A stretch of 35,825 bases of DNA, from contig NZ_LR732544.1 in the NCBI RefSeq assembly GCF_902506575.1, positions 6,264,889 through 6,300,713 on the forward strand, given 5' to 3'. Made by a program: the position numbers and the translations under genes. This DNA is from Streptomyces mexicanus (GTDB taxonomy: Bacteria > Actinomycetota > Actinomycetes > Streptomycetales > Streptomycetaceae). Shown here piece by piece: positions 23,375-35,081 of the stretch (position 1 is its first letter; every line of letters begins with the position of its first letter). Below the pieces are notes generated by a model. That model had not been told where the DNA came from, did no database searches, and saw nothing but the letters and a program-made list of their open reading frames with translations.

Positions 23375-26107
23375 ATGCGCTTTCGCGGGAAGTCCATCCG
23401 CAGGAAGATCGTGGCGCTGCTGCTCGTGCCGCTGCTGTCCCTGACCGCCGTCTGGGCGTTCGCGACCGTGATCACGGGACGCCAGGCGGCCCGGCTGTTC
23501 GACACCTCGTCCGTGGTCGAGAAGGTCGCCTACCCCACCGAGGACACTGTCCGCGTCCTGCAGCAGGAGCGCCGGCAGAGCCTCGTCCTGCTCGCCGACC
23601 CCCGCGCCTCCGACAGCCTCGCCGCGCTGCGCCGCAGCCGCACCGCCACCGACGAGGCCGTCGCACGGCTGCGCCACAACGCCAAGGACACCGGCGTCCG
23701 TGACGCGCTCGGCAGCGGCGGCACCGGACGCCTCACCGCCGTGCTGGACGCCCTGGACGGCATCGGCGCCCTGCGCCGCAGCGTCGAGGACCGCACCGTC
23801 GACCGGGCGCAGGCACTGGACCTGTACAACCGCCTGGTCGGCCCCTGTTACGACCTGCTCGCCGGGCTGCACGTCACCGACGACGCGAACCTGAACCAGC
23901 AGTACCACGCGCTGGTCGACCTCGGCCGCGCCCGCGAACTGCTCTCCCGCGAGGACGCGTTGCTCGGCTCCGCCCTGGTCGTGGGCACCCTCACCCGGGA
24001 CGAGAGCCGCGCCGTCGCCGAACTCGTCGCCCAGCGCTCCCTGCTCTACGACGTCAGCCTGCCGCTGCTGCCGGCCTCCGAACGCGGCCACTACCAGCGT
24101 TTCTGGGCGAACGCCACCTCCGCCCCGCTGCGCGCGGCCGAGCAGGCGGCCGCCGCGACCAGCTCCGGCCTGCCGCGCGAGGTGACGGCGAAGAGCTGGG
24201 ACACCGCCGCCGCGGACGCCCTCGCGGACCTGGCCGCCCTCGACGACCACGCCGAGGACCGCTACCAGGACCGCGTCCACCCGGTCGCGATGAGGGTCAT
24301 CACCAAGGCGGCCGTCGCCGGGGTGCTCGGTCTGCTCGCCCTGCTGATCTCCCTCCCGCTGTCCGTGCGCATCGGCCGTGACCTCGTCCGCGACCTCAAG
24401 CGGCTGCGCCGGGAGGCCCACGAGGCGGCCGGCGTCCGCCTGCCCGCGGTGATGCGCCGCCTGTCCGCCGGGGAACAGGTCGACGTGGAGACCGAGGTGC
24501 CCCGCCTCGCCTACGACAAGAACGAGATCGGCGAGGTCGGCCAGGCTCTCAACACGTTGCAGCGGGCCGCCGTCGAGGCCGCCGTGAAACAGGCCGAGCT
24601 CCGCGCCGGCGTCTCCGAGGTCTTCGTCAACCTCGCGCGCCGCAGCCAGGTGCTGCTGCACAAGCAGCTCACCCTCCTCGACGCCATGGAACGCCGCACC
24701 GAGGACACCGAGGAACTGGCCGACCTGTTCCGGCTCGACCATCTGACCACGCGCATGCGCCGGCACGCCGAGGGCCTGGTGATCCTCTCCGGCGCCGCGC
24801 CGTCCCGGCAGTGGCGCAAACCCGTGCAGCTGATGGACGTCGTCCGCGCCGCCGTCGCCGAAGTCGAGGACTACGACCGCATCGAGGTCCGCCGGCTGCC
24901 GCGGGTCGCCCTCACCGGCCCGGCCGTCGCCGACCTGACCCATCTGATCGCCGAACTCCTCGAGAACGCCACGGTGTTCTCCCCTCCGCACACGGCCGTG
25001 CAGGTCCTCGGCGAGCGGGTCGCCAACGGGTTCACCCTGGAGATCCACGACCGGGGCCTGGGCATGACCGCCGAAGCCCTGCTGGACGCCAATCTCCGGC
25101 TGGCCGAGACCCCGGAGTTCGAACTGTCCGACACCGACCGGCTCGGCCTGTTCGTGGTCAGCCGGCTCGCCCAGCGGCAGAACGTCCGCGTCTCGCTCCA
25201 GCCGTCCCCGTACGGCGGCACCACCGCGATCGTGTTCATCCCCGACGCGCTGCTGACGGACGACGTCCCCGACACCAACGGCGTCGGTTTCCGGCTGGAC
25301 CGGCCCCGGCTCACCGGTAAGGCCGAGCGGGAGGACGGCCGCGGGGCCACCCTGGCCGAGGCGCCGGTCCGGCTTCCCGGGCTGCCTGTCTCGCTGCTGG
25401 ACGGACCGGTGGAGCTGGAGGCGCCGGTCGATCTGGACGCCGTGGAGGAGTGGGGTCCGGCCGTCCTCGGTGACGAGGACGGTGACAACGGCGGACTGTT
25501 CCGCCCGCGCCGGGCGCCGGCCCGGCCGCAGCCGGACCGAGCCGGCCCCCGGCCCCCGGCCGAGGACCGCCGTGGAAGCGGCCTGGACGGTGCCTCCGGC
25601 GGGACCACCGACGACGAGGGCCCGGACGTGCCCGTACCGCTGCCCCGGCGGCGGACGCCCAAGCTGGTCAGCTCCCACGGACGCCCGGTCAGGGAGAAGC
25701 CGGAGAAGCCCGGGGCATCGGGGAAGTCGGACGAGCCCGGCAAGCGCGGACAGGCGGCGAAGCCCGCGGGGGCGGAGCGCACGGAGCAGGGCGGACGGGC
25801 CGGGCAGCCCGGCCGGGGTCTGTCGGCGGCCGACGTGCCCTCCGCGGGCGGCGGCGAGCCGGAACCCGGACCGCCGGCCCCGCTGCCGCGCCGCCGGCGC
25901 GGCGCGGCGTCCCTGAGACCGGCGGTGCCCCTTGAGGACACCCCGCAGGATCCCGGCGCCGCGCCGTCACCGCCGCCCGCGGACTCCGGGCCGCAACAGC
26001 CCGCCGCCCTCGCGCGGCGCGCCCGCCCGGCCGCGCTCGACGCCGGCAGCGGGGGCGGCGACGGTCCGGACGGCGACGGGCCGAGCCCCGATGTATGTGC
26101 ACGCTAG
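23375..26107 (+). CDS. cvnA: CvnA, conservon sensor-kinase-like protein (3' end corrupted)
   Basis: This reads as 910 aa up to a spurious TAG. The N-terminus has a membrane helix (about 11-33), an extracytoplasmic NIT-type sensing domain (about 40-300), a second helix (about 307-332), a HAMP-like linker, and a GHKL ATPase-like domain with N-box LIAELLENATVFSPP (about 523) and DRGLGM (about 560). No clear phosphorylatable H-box is seen, as usual in CvnA. A Pro/Arg-rich disordered tail starts near 640. CvnA forms a membrane complex with CvnB, CvnC and the GTPase CvnD, likened to eukaryotic G-protein-coupled signalling (established for conservons). The last codons before the TAG (from 26091) are artefact sequence; the true gene runs on to 26532. 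Confidence 0.88.
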   Translation: MRFRGKSIRRKIVALLLVPLLSLTAVWAFATVITGRQAARLFDTSSVVEKVAYPTEDTVRVLQQERRQSLVLLADPRASDSLAALRRSRTATDEAVARLRHNAKDTGVRDALGSGGTGRLTAVLDALDGIGALRRSVEDRTVDRAQALDLYNRLVGPCYDLLAGLHVTDDANLNQQYHALVDLGRARELLSREDALLGSALVVGTLTRDESRAVAELVAQRSLLYDVSLPLLPASERGHYQRFWANATSAPLRAAEQAAAATSSGLPREVTAKSWDTAAADALADLAALDDHAEDRYQDRVHPVAMRVITKAAVAGVLGLLALLISLPLSVRIGRDLVRDLKRLRREAHEAAGVRLPAVMRRLSAGEQVDVETEVPRLAYDKNEIGEVGQALNTLQRAAVEAAVKQAELRAGVSEVFVNLARRSQVLLHKQLTLLDAMERRTEDTEELADLFRLDHLTTRMRRHAEGLVILSGAAPSRQWRKPVQLMDVVRAAVAEVEDYDRIEVRRLPRVALTGPAVADLTHLIAELLENATVFSPPHTAVQVLGERVANGFTLEIHDRGLGMTAEALLDANLRLAETPEFELSDTDRLGLFVVSRLAQRQNVRVSLQPSPYGGTTAIVFIPDALLTDDVPDTNGVGFRLDRPRLTGKAEREDGRGATLAEAPVRLPGLPVSLLDGPVELEAPVDLDAVEEWGPAVLGDEDGDNGGLFRPRRAPARPQPDRAGPRPPAEDRRGSGLDGASGGTTDDEGPDVPVPLPRRRTPKLVSSHGRPVREKPEKPGASGKSDEPGKRGQAAKPAGAERTEQGGRAGQPGRGLSAADVPSAGGGEPEPGPPAPLPRRRRGAASLRPAVPLEDTPQDPGAAPSPPPADSGPQQPAALARRARPAALDAGSGGGDGPDGDGPSPDVCAR

Positions 26108-26244
26108 GTGCATGTTCCAGAGATGCATGGCGAACAGAAGTGTGCTCGAGCACTTGTCGTCTTTTTTTTTTTTTTTTTCCAAGCAGAAGCCGGCATCCGA
26201 TTTTTCTCCCTGTCTCGTGGCCTCGGAGATGTTTATAAGAGACG
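26091..26244. other. Sequencing-adapter artefact in the assembly (not genomic)
   Basis: The composition switches abruptly from about 80 % GC to mixed sequence at 26091. There follow about 70 nt of featureless sequence, 17 T residues (26162-26178), and CAAGCAGAAGCCGGCATCCG (from 26180), a near match to the Illumina P7 end. A short index-like stretch is followed by GTCTCGTGGCCTCGGAGATG and TTTATAAGAGAC (26212-26243), a near match to the Nextera read-2 transposon end. This is the reverse complement of the usual read-through order: insert, Nextera end, index, P7, poly-A, noise. GC-rich coding sequence resumes at about 26245. Confidence 0.95.
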
Positions 26245-26532
26245 GGCCCGGCCGGCGCCGCCCCGAGCCCCGCCGCAGCGCCGGGCGAGCCCGCCCCGGA
26301 CACCCGGCCCCTGCCCCGGCGGGTGCGGCAGGCGAACCTCGCCCCGCAGCTCAAGCAGACTCCGACACGGCGTAGCGGCCACCGGGCCGACCCGGCCGAA
26401 CGGGACGCCGAGCAGGTACGCAGCCGCATGTCCTCCCTCCAGCGGGGCTGGCAGCGCGGCCGCGAGGAGAACGCCGCGGGTGACGACGCCCGCGACTCAG
26501 CACCAGGAACGACTAAGGGGGACGGTCGATGA
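26245..26532 (+). pseudogene. cvnA: Detached C-terminal end of cvnA
   Basis: Reading from 26245 in one frame gives a Pro/Ala-rich tail, then PLPRRVRQANLAPQL and RMSSLQRGWQRGR, the conserved C-terminal signature of CvnA proteins. The stop at 26530-26532 overlaps the cvnB ATG (ATGA), the normal conservon junction. This frame differs from the upstream cvnA frame only because of the inserted artefact. The gene in the living organism is most likely intact, about 1,000 aa long. Confidence 0.85.
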
Positions 26533-26963
26533 CCGCACCGAAGGCGACCGGCCACACCGCGACCGGCAAGAAGGAGCTGAACTGGCTCCTGGACGACCTC
26601 GTGGAGCGGGTCGCGAGCATCCGAAAGGCCATCGTCCTGTCCGGCGACGGCCTGCCGACCGGCGTGTCCAAGGACCTGACCCGCGAGGACAGCGAGCACC
26701 TGGCCGCGGTGGCCTCCGGCTTCCACAGCCTGGCCAAGGGGGTGGGCCGCCACTTCGACGCCGGCGGGGTCCGCCAGACGGTCGTCGAACTCGACGAGGC
26801 CTTCCTTTTCGTGACGGCCGCCGGCGACGGCAGCTGCCTGGCCGTCCTGTCGGACGCCGAGGCGGACATCGGCCAGATCGCCTACGAGATGACCCTCCTC
26901 GTCAAGCGGGTCGGCGTGCATCTGGGGGCCGCGCCGCGCACCGACCTGCCCTCCGACGGGTAG
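26529..26963 (+). CDS. cvnB: CvnB, roadblock/LC7-domain protein
   Basis: The 144-aa protein has the roadblock/LC7 fold. A first helix, LNWLLDDLVERVASIRKAIVLS, leads to strand GDGLPTGVS, then EHLAAVASGFHSLAKGVGRHF, a central beta pair (FLFVTAAGDGSCLAVLSD), and the closing helix IGQIAYEMTLLVKRVGVHL. The family binds small GTPases and acts as a regulator or GAP-like partner; here the partner is CvnD. AAGGGGGA lies 6 nt before ATG 26529. The start overlaps the true cvnA stop, and cvnC follows after 9 nt. Confidence 0.95.
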   Translation: MTAPKATGHTATGKKELNWLLDDLVERVASIRKAIVLSGDGLPTGVSKDLTREDSEHLAAVASGFHSLAKGVGRHFDAGGVRQTVVELDEAFLFVTAAGDGSCLAVLSDAEADIGQIAYEMTLLVKRVGVHLGAAPRTDLPSDG

Positions 26964-26972
26964 TGGGATGAC

Positions 26973-27368
26973 ATGAGCGCAGACGGCCGGGCAGGGCACC
27001 ACTGGTTCGACGACGAGGCCGGACCGGTGGTCCGCCCCTATGCCATGACGCGGGGCCGCACCAGCCATGCGGCCCAGCACCGCCTCGACCTGATCGCGGT
27101 GGTCGTCACCGAACCCCACGCGGACGACCCGGACGCGGACCACGCGCTGTCCCCGGAACACGTGGAGATCGTCGAGCGGTGCCGCGACACCCCGCAGACG
27201 GTCGCCGAACTCGCCGCGGACCTCGACCTGCCCGTCGGCGTGGTCCGCGTGCTCGTCGGTGACCTCGTGGACGAGGAGTACGTGCACGTGAGCCGTCCGG
27301 TACCGCCCGCGGAACTGCCGGACGAGAGTATTCTGCGCGACGTGATCAACGGCCTGCGGGCGCTGTGA
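26973..27368 (+). CDS. cvnC: CvnC, DUF742 protein
   Basis: The 131-aa protein matches the DUF742 family found in every conservon. The N-terminal HHWFDDEAGPVVRPYAMTRGRT is the family signature, and a winged-helix-like C-terminal part follows (TPQTVAELAADLDLPVGVVR, then VGDLVDEEYVHVSRP) and ends in ILRDVINGLRAL. It joins the CvnA-CvnB-CvnD membrane complex; its biochemical role is unknown. It lies 9 nt after cvnB. Normally cvnD comes next, but here an oxoprolinase gene starts 24 nt downstream. Confidence 0.95.
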   Translation: MSADGRAGHHWFDDEAGPVVRPYAMTRGRTSHAAQHRLDLIAVVVTEPHADDPDADHALSPEHVEIVERCRDTPQTVAELAADLDLPVGVVRVLVGDLVDEEYVHVSRPVPPAELPDESILRDVINGLRAL

Positions 27369-27392
27369 GCAGCAGGGAAGCGGGGTAGCGAC

Positions 27393-31084
<3,692 letters not shown>

Positions 31085-31088
<4 letters not shown>

Positions 31089-31693
31089 TCTTCGGGCGTT
31101 CTGAGCGCGGCAAGCCGCCGGTCGAGCCGGTCACGCTCAAGATCCTCGTGGCGGGAGGGTTCGGCGTGGGCAAGACCACCCTCGTCGGCGCGGTCAGCGA
31201 GATCAGGCCGTTGCGCACCGAGGAGCTGCTCACCGAGGCGGGCCGCCCGGTCGACGACCTCAGCGGCGTGGAGGGCAAGCGGACCACCACCGTGGCGATG
31301 GACTTCGGCCGGATCACGCTGCGCGAGGACCTGGTGCTGTACCTGTTCGGCACGCCCGGGCAGGAACGGTTCTGGTTCATGTGGGACGAGCTGTCCGAGG
31401 GCGCGCTCGGCGCGGTGGTGCTGGCCGACACGCGCCGCCTGGAGGACTGCTTCGCCGCCGTCGACTACTTCGAACGACGCTCGATCCCGTTCCTGGTGGG
31501 CGTCAACTGCTTCGAGGACGCCGCCCGTTACCCGGCGGAAGACGTCCGTCAGGCCCTCGATCTGGACGCGGGAGTCCCGGTCGTGCTGTGCGACGCCCGC
31601 GACCGCGAGTCGGTCAAGGAGGTCCTGGTGGGAGTCGTCCGGCACGCGATGAGCCGGACGGCGGCCGCCCGCCACCGCACCGTCGCGACCTGA
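31085..31693 (+). CDS. cvnD: CvnD, conservon small GTPase
   Basis: The 202-aa protein is an ATP/GTP-binding small G protein of the CvnD (MglA-like) type. It has P-loop GGFGVGKT (24-31), G3 GTPGQ (89-93) and a G4-position NCFE (141-144) instead of NKXD, as is usual for CvnD. RTTTVAMDFG is the switch region. It is the output module of the conservon, with CvnB as regulator. ATG 31085 overlaps the oxoprolinase stop by 4 nt and has GGAGAGG upstream. It ends 6 nt from the convergent glpK stop, with no terminator hairpin in that gap. Confidence 0.95.
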
Positions 31694-31699
31694 CAGGCC

Positions 31700-33220
31700 C
31701 TACCCCTCCCCGTCCTCCAGCCAGCCGAAGCTCCGCTCGACGGCCTTGCGCCAGTTGTGGTGCTCGCGTTCCCGGACCCCGGGCTCCATCGACGGGGTCC
31801 ACGCGGCGTCCTGCTGCCAGTGCGACTTCAGTTCGTCGAGGCCGCTCCACACCCCCGTGGCGAGGCCGGCCGCGTAGGCGGCGCCCAGGCAGGTGGTCTC
31901 GGACACCTTCGGACGGATCACCGGCACCCCCAGCACGTCCGCCTGGTGCTGCATGAGCAGGTTGTTCTTCGTCATGCCGCCGTCGACCTTCAGCGTGGTG
32001 AGCTGCACCCCGGAGTCCTGGTGCATCGCGTCCACCACCTCGCGCGTCTGCCAGCTGGTCGCCTCCAGCACCGCACGCGCCAGGTGCGCCTTGGTGACGT
32101 ACCGGGTCAGCCCGGTGACCACCCCGCGCGCGTCCGAACGCCAGTACGGCGCGAACAGGCCGGAGAAGGCCGGCACGATGTACGCGCCGCCGTTGTCCGC
32201 GACGCTCGCCGCCAGCGGCTCGATCTCGTCGGCGGTGCGGATGATGCCCAACTGGTCGCGGAACCACTGCACCAGCGCGCCGGTGACGGCGATGGACCCC
32301 TCCAGGCAGTACACCGGCGCGCCGTCGCCGATCTGGTAGCCCATGGTGGTGACCAGGCCGCTCTTGGACGGCACGGGCCGGGTGCCGGTGTTCATCAGCA
32401 GGAAGCTGCCCGTCCCGTAGGTGTTCTTGGCGTCCCCCACGTCGTAGCAGGCCTGCCCGAACACGGCCGCCTGCTGGTCGCCCAGGGCCGACGCCACCGG
32501 CACCCCCGCCAGATGCCCCAGGGCCGTCCCGTACACCTCGGAGGAGGATCGGATCTCGGGCAGGATCGCCTCGGGGATGTCCATGGCGGACAGGATCGAG
32601 CGGTCCCACTGGAGGGTCCGGAGGTTCATGAGCATGGTGCGGCCGGCGTTCGTGACGTCGGTGACGTGCCGACCGCCGTCCGGACCGCCGGTGAGGTTCC
32701 AGATCAGCCAGGAGTCGATCGTGCCGAACGCGATCTCCCCGCGCTCGGCGCGGTCGCGCAGGCCCGGCACGTTCTCCAGCAGCCACAGCGCCTTGGGGCC
32801 GGAGAAGTAGCTGGCCAGCGGCAGGCCGGTCGCCTCGCGGAAACGATCCTGCCCCTCGGAGCCGCCCAGTTCCGCGCACAGCGCCGCCGTCCTGGTGTCC
32901 TGCCAGACGATCGCGTTGTGCACGGGCTTGCCGGTGGCGCGGTCCCACAGCACCGTCGTCTCCCGCTGGTTGGTGATGCCGAGCGCGCTGAGCTGCTCGG
33001 CCCGCAGCCCGGCCTTGGCGAGCGCGCCCGCGACCACCGCCTGCACCTTCGACCAGATCTCCGTGGCGTCGTGCTCGACCCAGCCCGGCTTGGGGAAGAT
33101 CTGGCGGTGTTCGCGCTGGTCGACGGCGACGATGGCGCCGTTCCGGTCGAAGACGATGCAGCGGCTGGAGGTGGTGCCCTGGTCGATTGCGGCCACGTAC
33201 TTCCCGGCGTTGTCCGTCAT
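31700..33220 (-). CDS. glpK: Glycerol kinase
   Basis: The 506-aa protein phosphorylates glycerol to glycerol 3-phosphate. FGGY-kinase signatures are visible: AIDQGTTSSR (11-20), TNQRETTVLWDR, AIVWQDTRT, GTIDSWLIWNLT, GTGSFLLMNTG, and the C-terminal VDGGMTKNNLLMQ ATP-site motif. Length is normal for GlpK. ATG 33220 has AAGGGG 6 nt upstream. Unlike the classic Streptomyces gyl operon, no glycerol facilitator or glycerol-3-phosphate dehydrogenase lies beside it in this window, so it may be a second copy or a stand-alone kinase. It is divergent from the dipeptidase gene. Confidence 0.96.
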   Translation of the reverse strand: MTDNAGKYVAAIDQGTTSSRCIVFDRNGAIVAVDQREHRQIFPKPGWVEHDATEIWSKVQAVVAGALAKAGLRAEQLSALGITNQRETTVLWDRATGKPVHNAIVWQDTRTAALCAELGGSEGQDRFREATGLPLASYFSGPKALWLLENVPGLRDRAERGEIAFGTIDSWLIWNLTGGPDGGRHVTDVTNAGRTMLMNLRTLQWDRSILSAMDIPEAILPEIRSSSEVYGTALGHLAGVPVASALGDQQAAVFGQACYDVGDAKNTYGTGSFLLMNTGTRPVPSKSGLVTTMGYQIGDGAPVYCLEGSIAVTGALVQWFRDQLGIIRTADEIEPLAASVADNGGAYIVPAFSGLFAPYWRSDARGVVTGLTRYVTKAHLARAVLEATSWQTREVVDAMHQDSGVQLTTLKVDGGMTKNNLLMQHQADVLGVPVIRPKVSETTCLGAAYAAGLATGVWSGLDELKSHWQQDAAWTPSMEPGVREREHHNWRKAVERSFGWLEDGEG

Positions 33221-33580
33221 GGCTACCCCTTGGTGGCGAGGTCATCAGGCCGCGTCACGTGATGCCGTCGGCTGATGGTGTCGGCTGTTTCCGTCGGTTT
33301 CTGCTCCCTCCTGTCCTCATCTGTCCTTGACGGGATCAGTTTGTTCCAGGTGAGCGGGAAGTTGCGCGAGATGGGTGACGGGGGCGCCCGCAGGAGGAGG
33401 AGCAGGTTCCGCGGGGCGGGCGCTGTGCCGCGCCCCGGTGCGCCCGGAACGCGGGCGGTGCGACAGCCACGGGAAGTGTTCCCCCGCGCGGGGAGGGCGT
33501 CAAGGCGGTCCACCGCGACGCGCGCGCCGCCGCGGCGAGCGCTTCCCCGGAGGCCCTGCCTCCCGATAGATGTAGGAGAC
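33221..33580. other. Divergent control region glpK / VanX-like gene
   Basis: This 360-nt gap lies between divergent starts. It contains GCGTCACGTGATGC (33252-33265), a near-palindrome centred on TCACGTGA, 32-45 nt upstream of the glpK start and therefore well placed as an operator. The stretch 33270-33350 is comparatively AT-rich. GATAGATG just before the dipeptidase start could be a -10 element. I see no gene here. Confidence 0.4.
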
Positions 33581-34402
33581 ATGACACGTCTGACCCGTGC
33601 CCTGCGCGGCACGATCACCGCCTTCGCCGCCGTGCTCGCCCTCACCACCGCCTCCGCCACCGCCTCGGCCACCACCCGGGCCCCCGCCGACCCGAAGGCA
33701 CCCGCGGACTTCGTGGCGCTGAGCAGCGTCGATGCGACGATCATCCAGGAGATCCGCTACTTCACCCCGCACAACTTCGTCGGCGAACGCATCGACGGCT
33801 ACCGGCAGCCGATGTGCATCCTGACCCGCCCCGCCGCCCAGGCCCTCCACACGGCCCAGCAGCAACTGCTGCGCAAGGGCTACTCCCTGAAGGTCTACGA
33901 CTGCTACCGGCCGCAGCGCGCCGTCGACCACTTCGTCCGCTGGGCGAAGGACCTCGACGACCAGGCCATGAAGGGCGAGTTCTACCCGCGCGTCGACAAG
34001 ACGCGGCTGTTCCAGGACGGCTACATCGCGGAGCGGTCCGGACACAGCCGGGGCTCGACGACGGACCTGACGATCGTCCGGCTCCCGGCCCGGCCGACCC
34101 ACCCCTACGTCCCCGGACAGCCCCTCGTGCCCTGTTACGCCCCCAAGGACGAGCGCTTCCCGGACAACTCGCTGGACATGGGCACCGGCTTCGACTGCTT
34201 CGACACCCTCGCCCACACCCTCGACCCCAGGATCCAGGGGCAGCAGCGCGCCAACCGGCTGCTGCTGAAGTCCACCCTGGAGAAGCTCGGCTTCGTCAAC
34301 CTCGCCGAGGAATGGTGGCACTACACCTACCAGCCCGAGCCGTACCCGGACACCTACTTCGACTTCCCCGTCTCCCGCGCCTCCCTGACGCCGGGACGCT
34401 GA
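33581..34402 (+). CDS. Secreted VanX-type D-alanyl-D-alanine dipeptidase
   Basis: The 273-aa protein has a Sec-type signal peptide (residues 1 to about 30: a basic RLTRALRG start, a hydrophobic core, and a cut after an Ala-X-Ala in SATASA). The mature part is a peptidase M15D. The zinc site is visible as SGHSRGSTTD (His155 and Asp162) and EEWWHY (catalytic Glu244, zinc ligand His247). KVYDCYRPQRAVDHFV is the family's conserved Arg-bearing strand. VanX enzymes cleave D-Ala-D-Ala; a secreted form presumably acts on wall-derived dipeptides rather than giving vancomycin resistance, and no vanH/vanA genes are nearby. TAGGAG lies 5 nt before ATG 33581. Confidence 0.92.
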   Translation: MTRLTRALRGTITAFAAVLALTTASATASATTRAPADPKAPADFVALSSVDATIIQEIRYFTPHNFVGERIDGYRQPMCILTRPAAQALHTAQQQLLRKGYSLKVYDCYRPQRAVDHFVRWAKDLDDQAMKGEFYPRVDKTRLFQDGYIAERSGHSRGSTTDLTIVRLPARPTHPYVPGQPLVPCYAPKDERFPDNSLDMGTGFDCFDTLAHTLDPRIQGQQRANRLLLKSTLEKLGFVNLAEEWWHYTYQPEPYPDTYFDFPVSRASLTPGR

Positions 34403-34506
34403 CGTCCCTCCCCATCGGCATCCCTGAGCGGGCCGCCGCGGGCAACGACTGCCGGACACGCACGAGGAGCCCTCCGGGAGGAGACCTCTTGGAGGAGCAC
34501 TCCTGA

Positions 34507-34523
34507 CGGAAGACCTCCTTCCG
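34507..34523. promoter_or_regulatory. Inverted repeat before NUDIX gene
   Basis: CGGAAG (34507-34512) and CTTCCG (34518-34523) form a perfect inverted repeat around ACCTC. It lies 9 bp upstream of a TACAGT -10 candidate (34533-34538), between the probable -35 and -10 positions. It could be an operator, or part of the hairpin-rich end of the upstream dipeptidase transcript. Confidence 0.35.
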
Positions 34524-34544
34524 TTGATCGGATACAGTCCGCGC

Positions 34545-35081
34545 GTGTCCGAAATTCAACATCCGACTGCCAACTCCGTGGCGAACTCGCACTGTTCGAG
34601 CTGCGGAGCACCCTACGGAGAGGGCATCTCCGACTGGCCCCGCACCTGCCCCGCCTGCGGGGCCGTGGCCTACCGCAACCCGCTGCCCGTCGCGGTGGCG
34701 CTGCAGCCCGTGTACGACACCCAGGGCACCGCCCTGGTCGTCATCACCCGGACCGTCGCCCCCGCGCGTGGGGGCACGGCTCTGCCCGGCGGCTACATCG
34801 ACCACCACGAGGACTGGCGCCACGCCGTCGTCCGCGAGCTCAAGGAGGAGACCGGCATCGACGCGGCCGCCCGCGACGTGCGGCTCGCCGACGCCATGAG
34901 TTCGCCCGACGGGCACCTGCTCCTGTTCGGCCTGCTCCCCGAACGCCCCGCCGACGGCCTGCCGCCCTCCGCCGCCACCGACGAGACGGAGGGCTGGCAT
35001 CTGCTGCGCCGGCCCGGGGAACTGGCCTTCCCGCTGCACACGCTCGTGGTGCGCGCCTGGTTCGAGGGCCGCTACGTCTGA
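34545..35081 (+). CDS. NUDIX hydrolase with N-terminal zinc ribbon
   Basis: The 178-aa protein has a zinc ribbon (Cys17, Cys20, Cys35, Cys38) followed by a complete NUDIX box: G83-X5-E89-X7-R97-E-L-K-E-E-T-G-I105, matching GX5EX7REUXEEXGU. The enzyme cleaves a nucleoside diphosphate linked to another group. The zinc-ribbon arrangement recalls NADH pyrophosphatases, but the substrate is not certain. GTG 34545 lies 6 nt after TACAGT and lacks a ribosome site, so a leaderless start is likely; an in-frame TTG at 34524 is the alternative. Its stop overlaps the stop of the convergent glycosidase gene by 10 bp. Confidence 0.9.
   Translation: MSEIQHPTANSVANSHCSSCGAPYGEGISDWPRTCPACGAVAYRNPLPVAVALQPVYDTQGTALVVITRTVAPARGGTALPGGYIDHHEDWRHAVVRELKEETGIDAAARDVRLADAMSSPDGHLLLFGLLPERPADGLPPSAATDETEGWHLLRRPGELAFPLHTLVVRAWFEGRYV

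Noticed and set aside
26162..26178. Poly-T run as a rho-independent terminator
   Set aside because: It has no preceding GC hairpin and lies inside the adapter read-through artefact.
26091..26244. Mobile element insertion in cvnA
   Set aside because: No terminal repeats, target duplication or transposase; the text matches P7 and Nextera adapter order with poly-T.
33275..33580. 102-residue N-terminal extension of the VanX-like protein
   Set aside because: A clear signal peptide begins at ATG 33581 with TAGGAG upstream; the extension has no family character.
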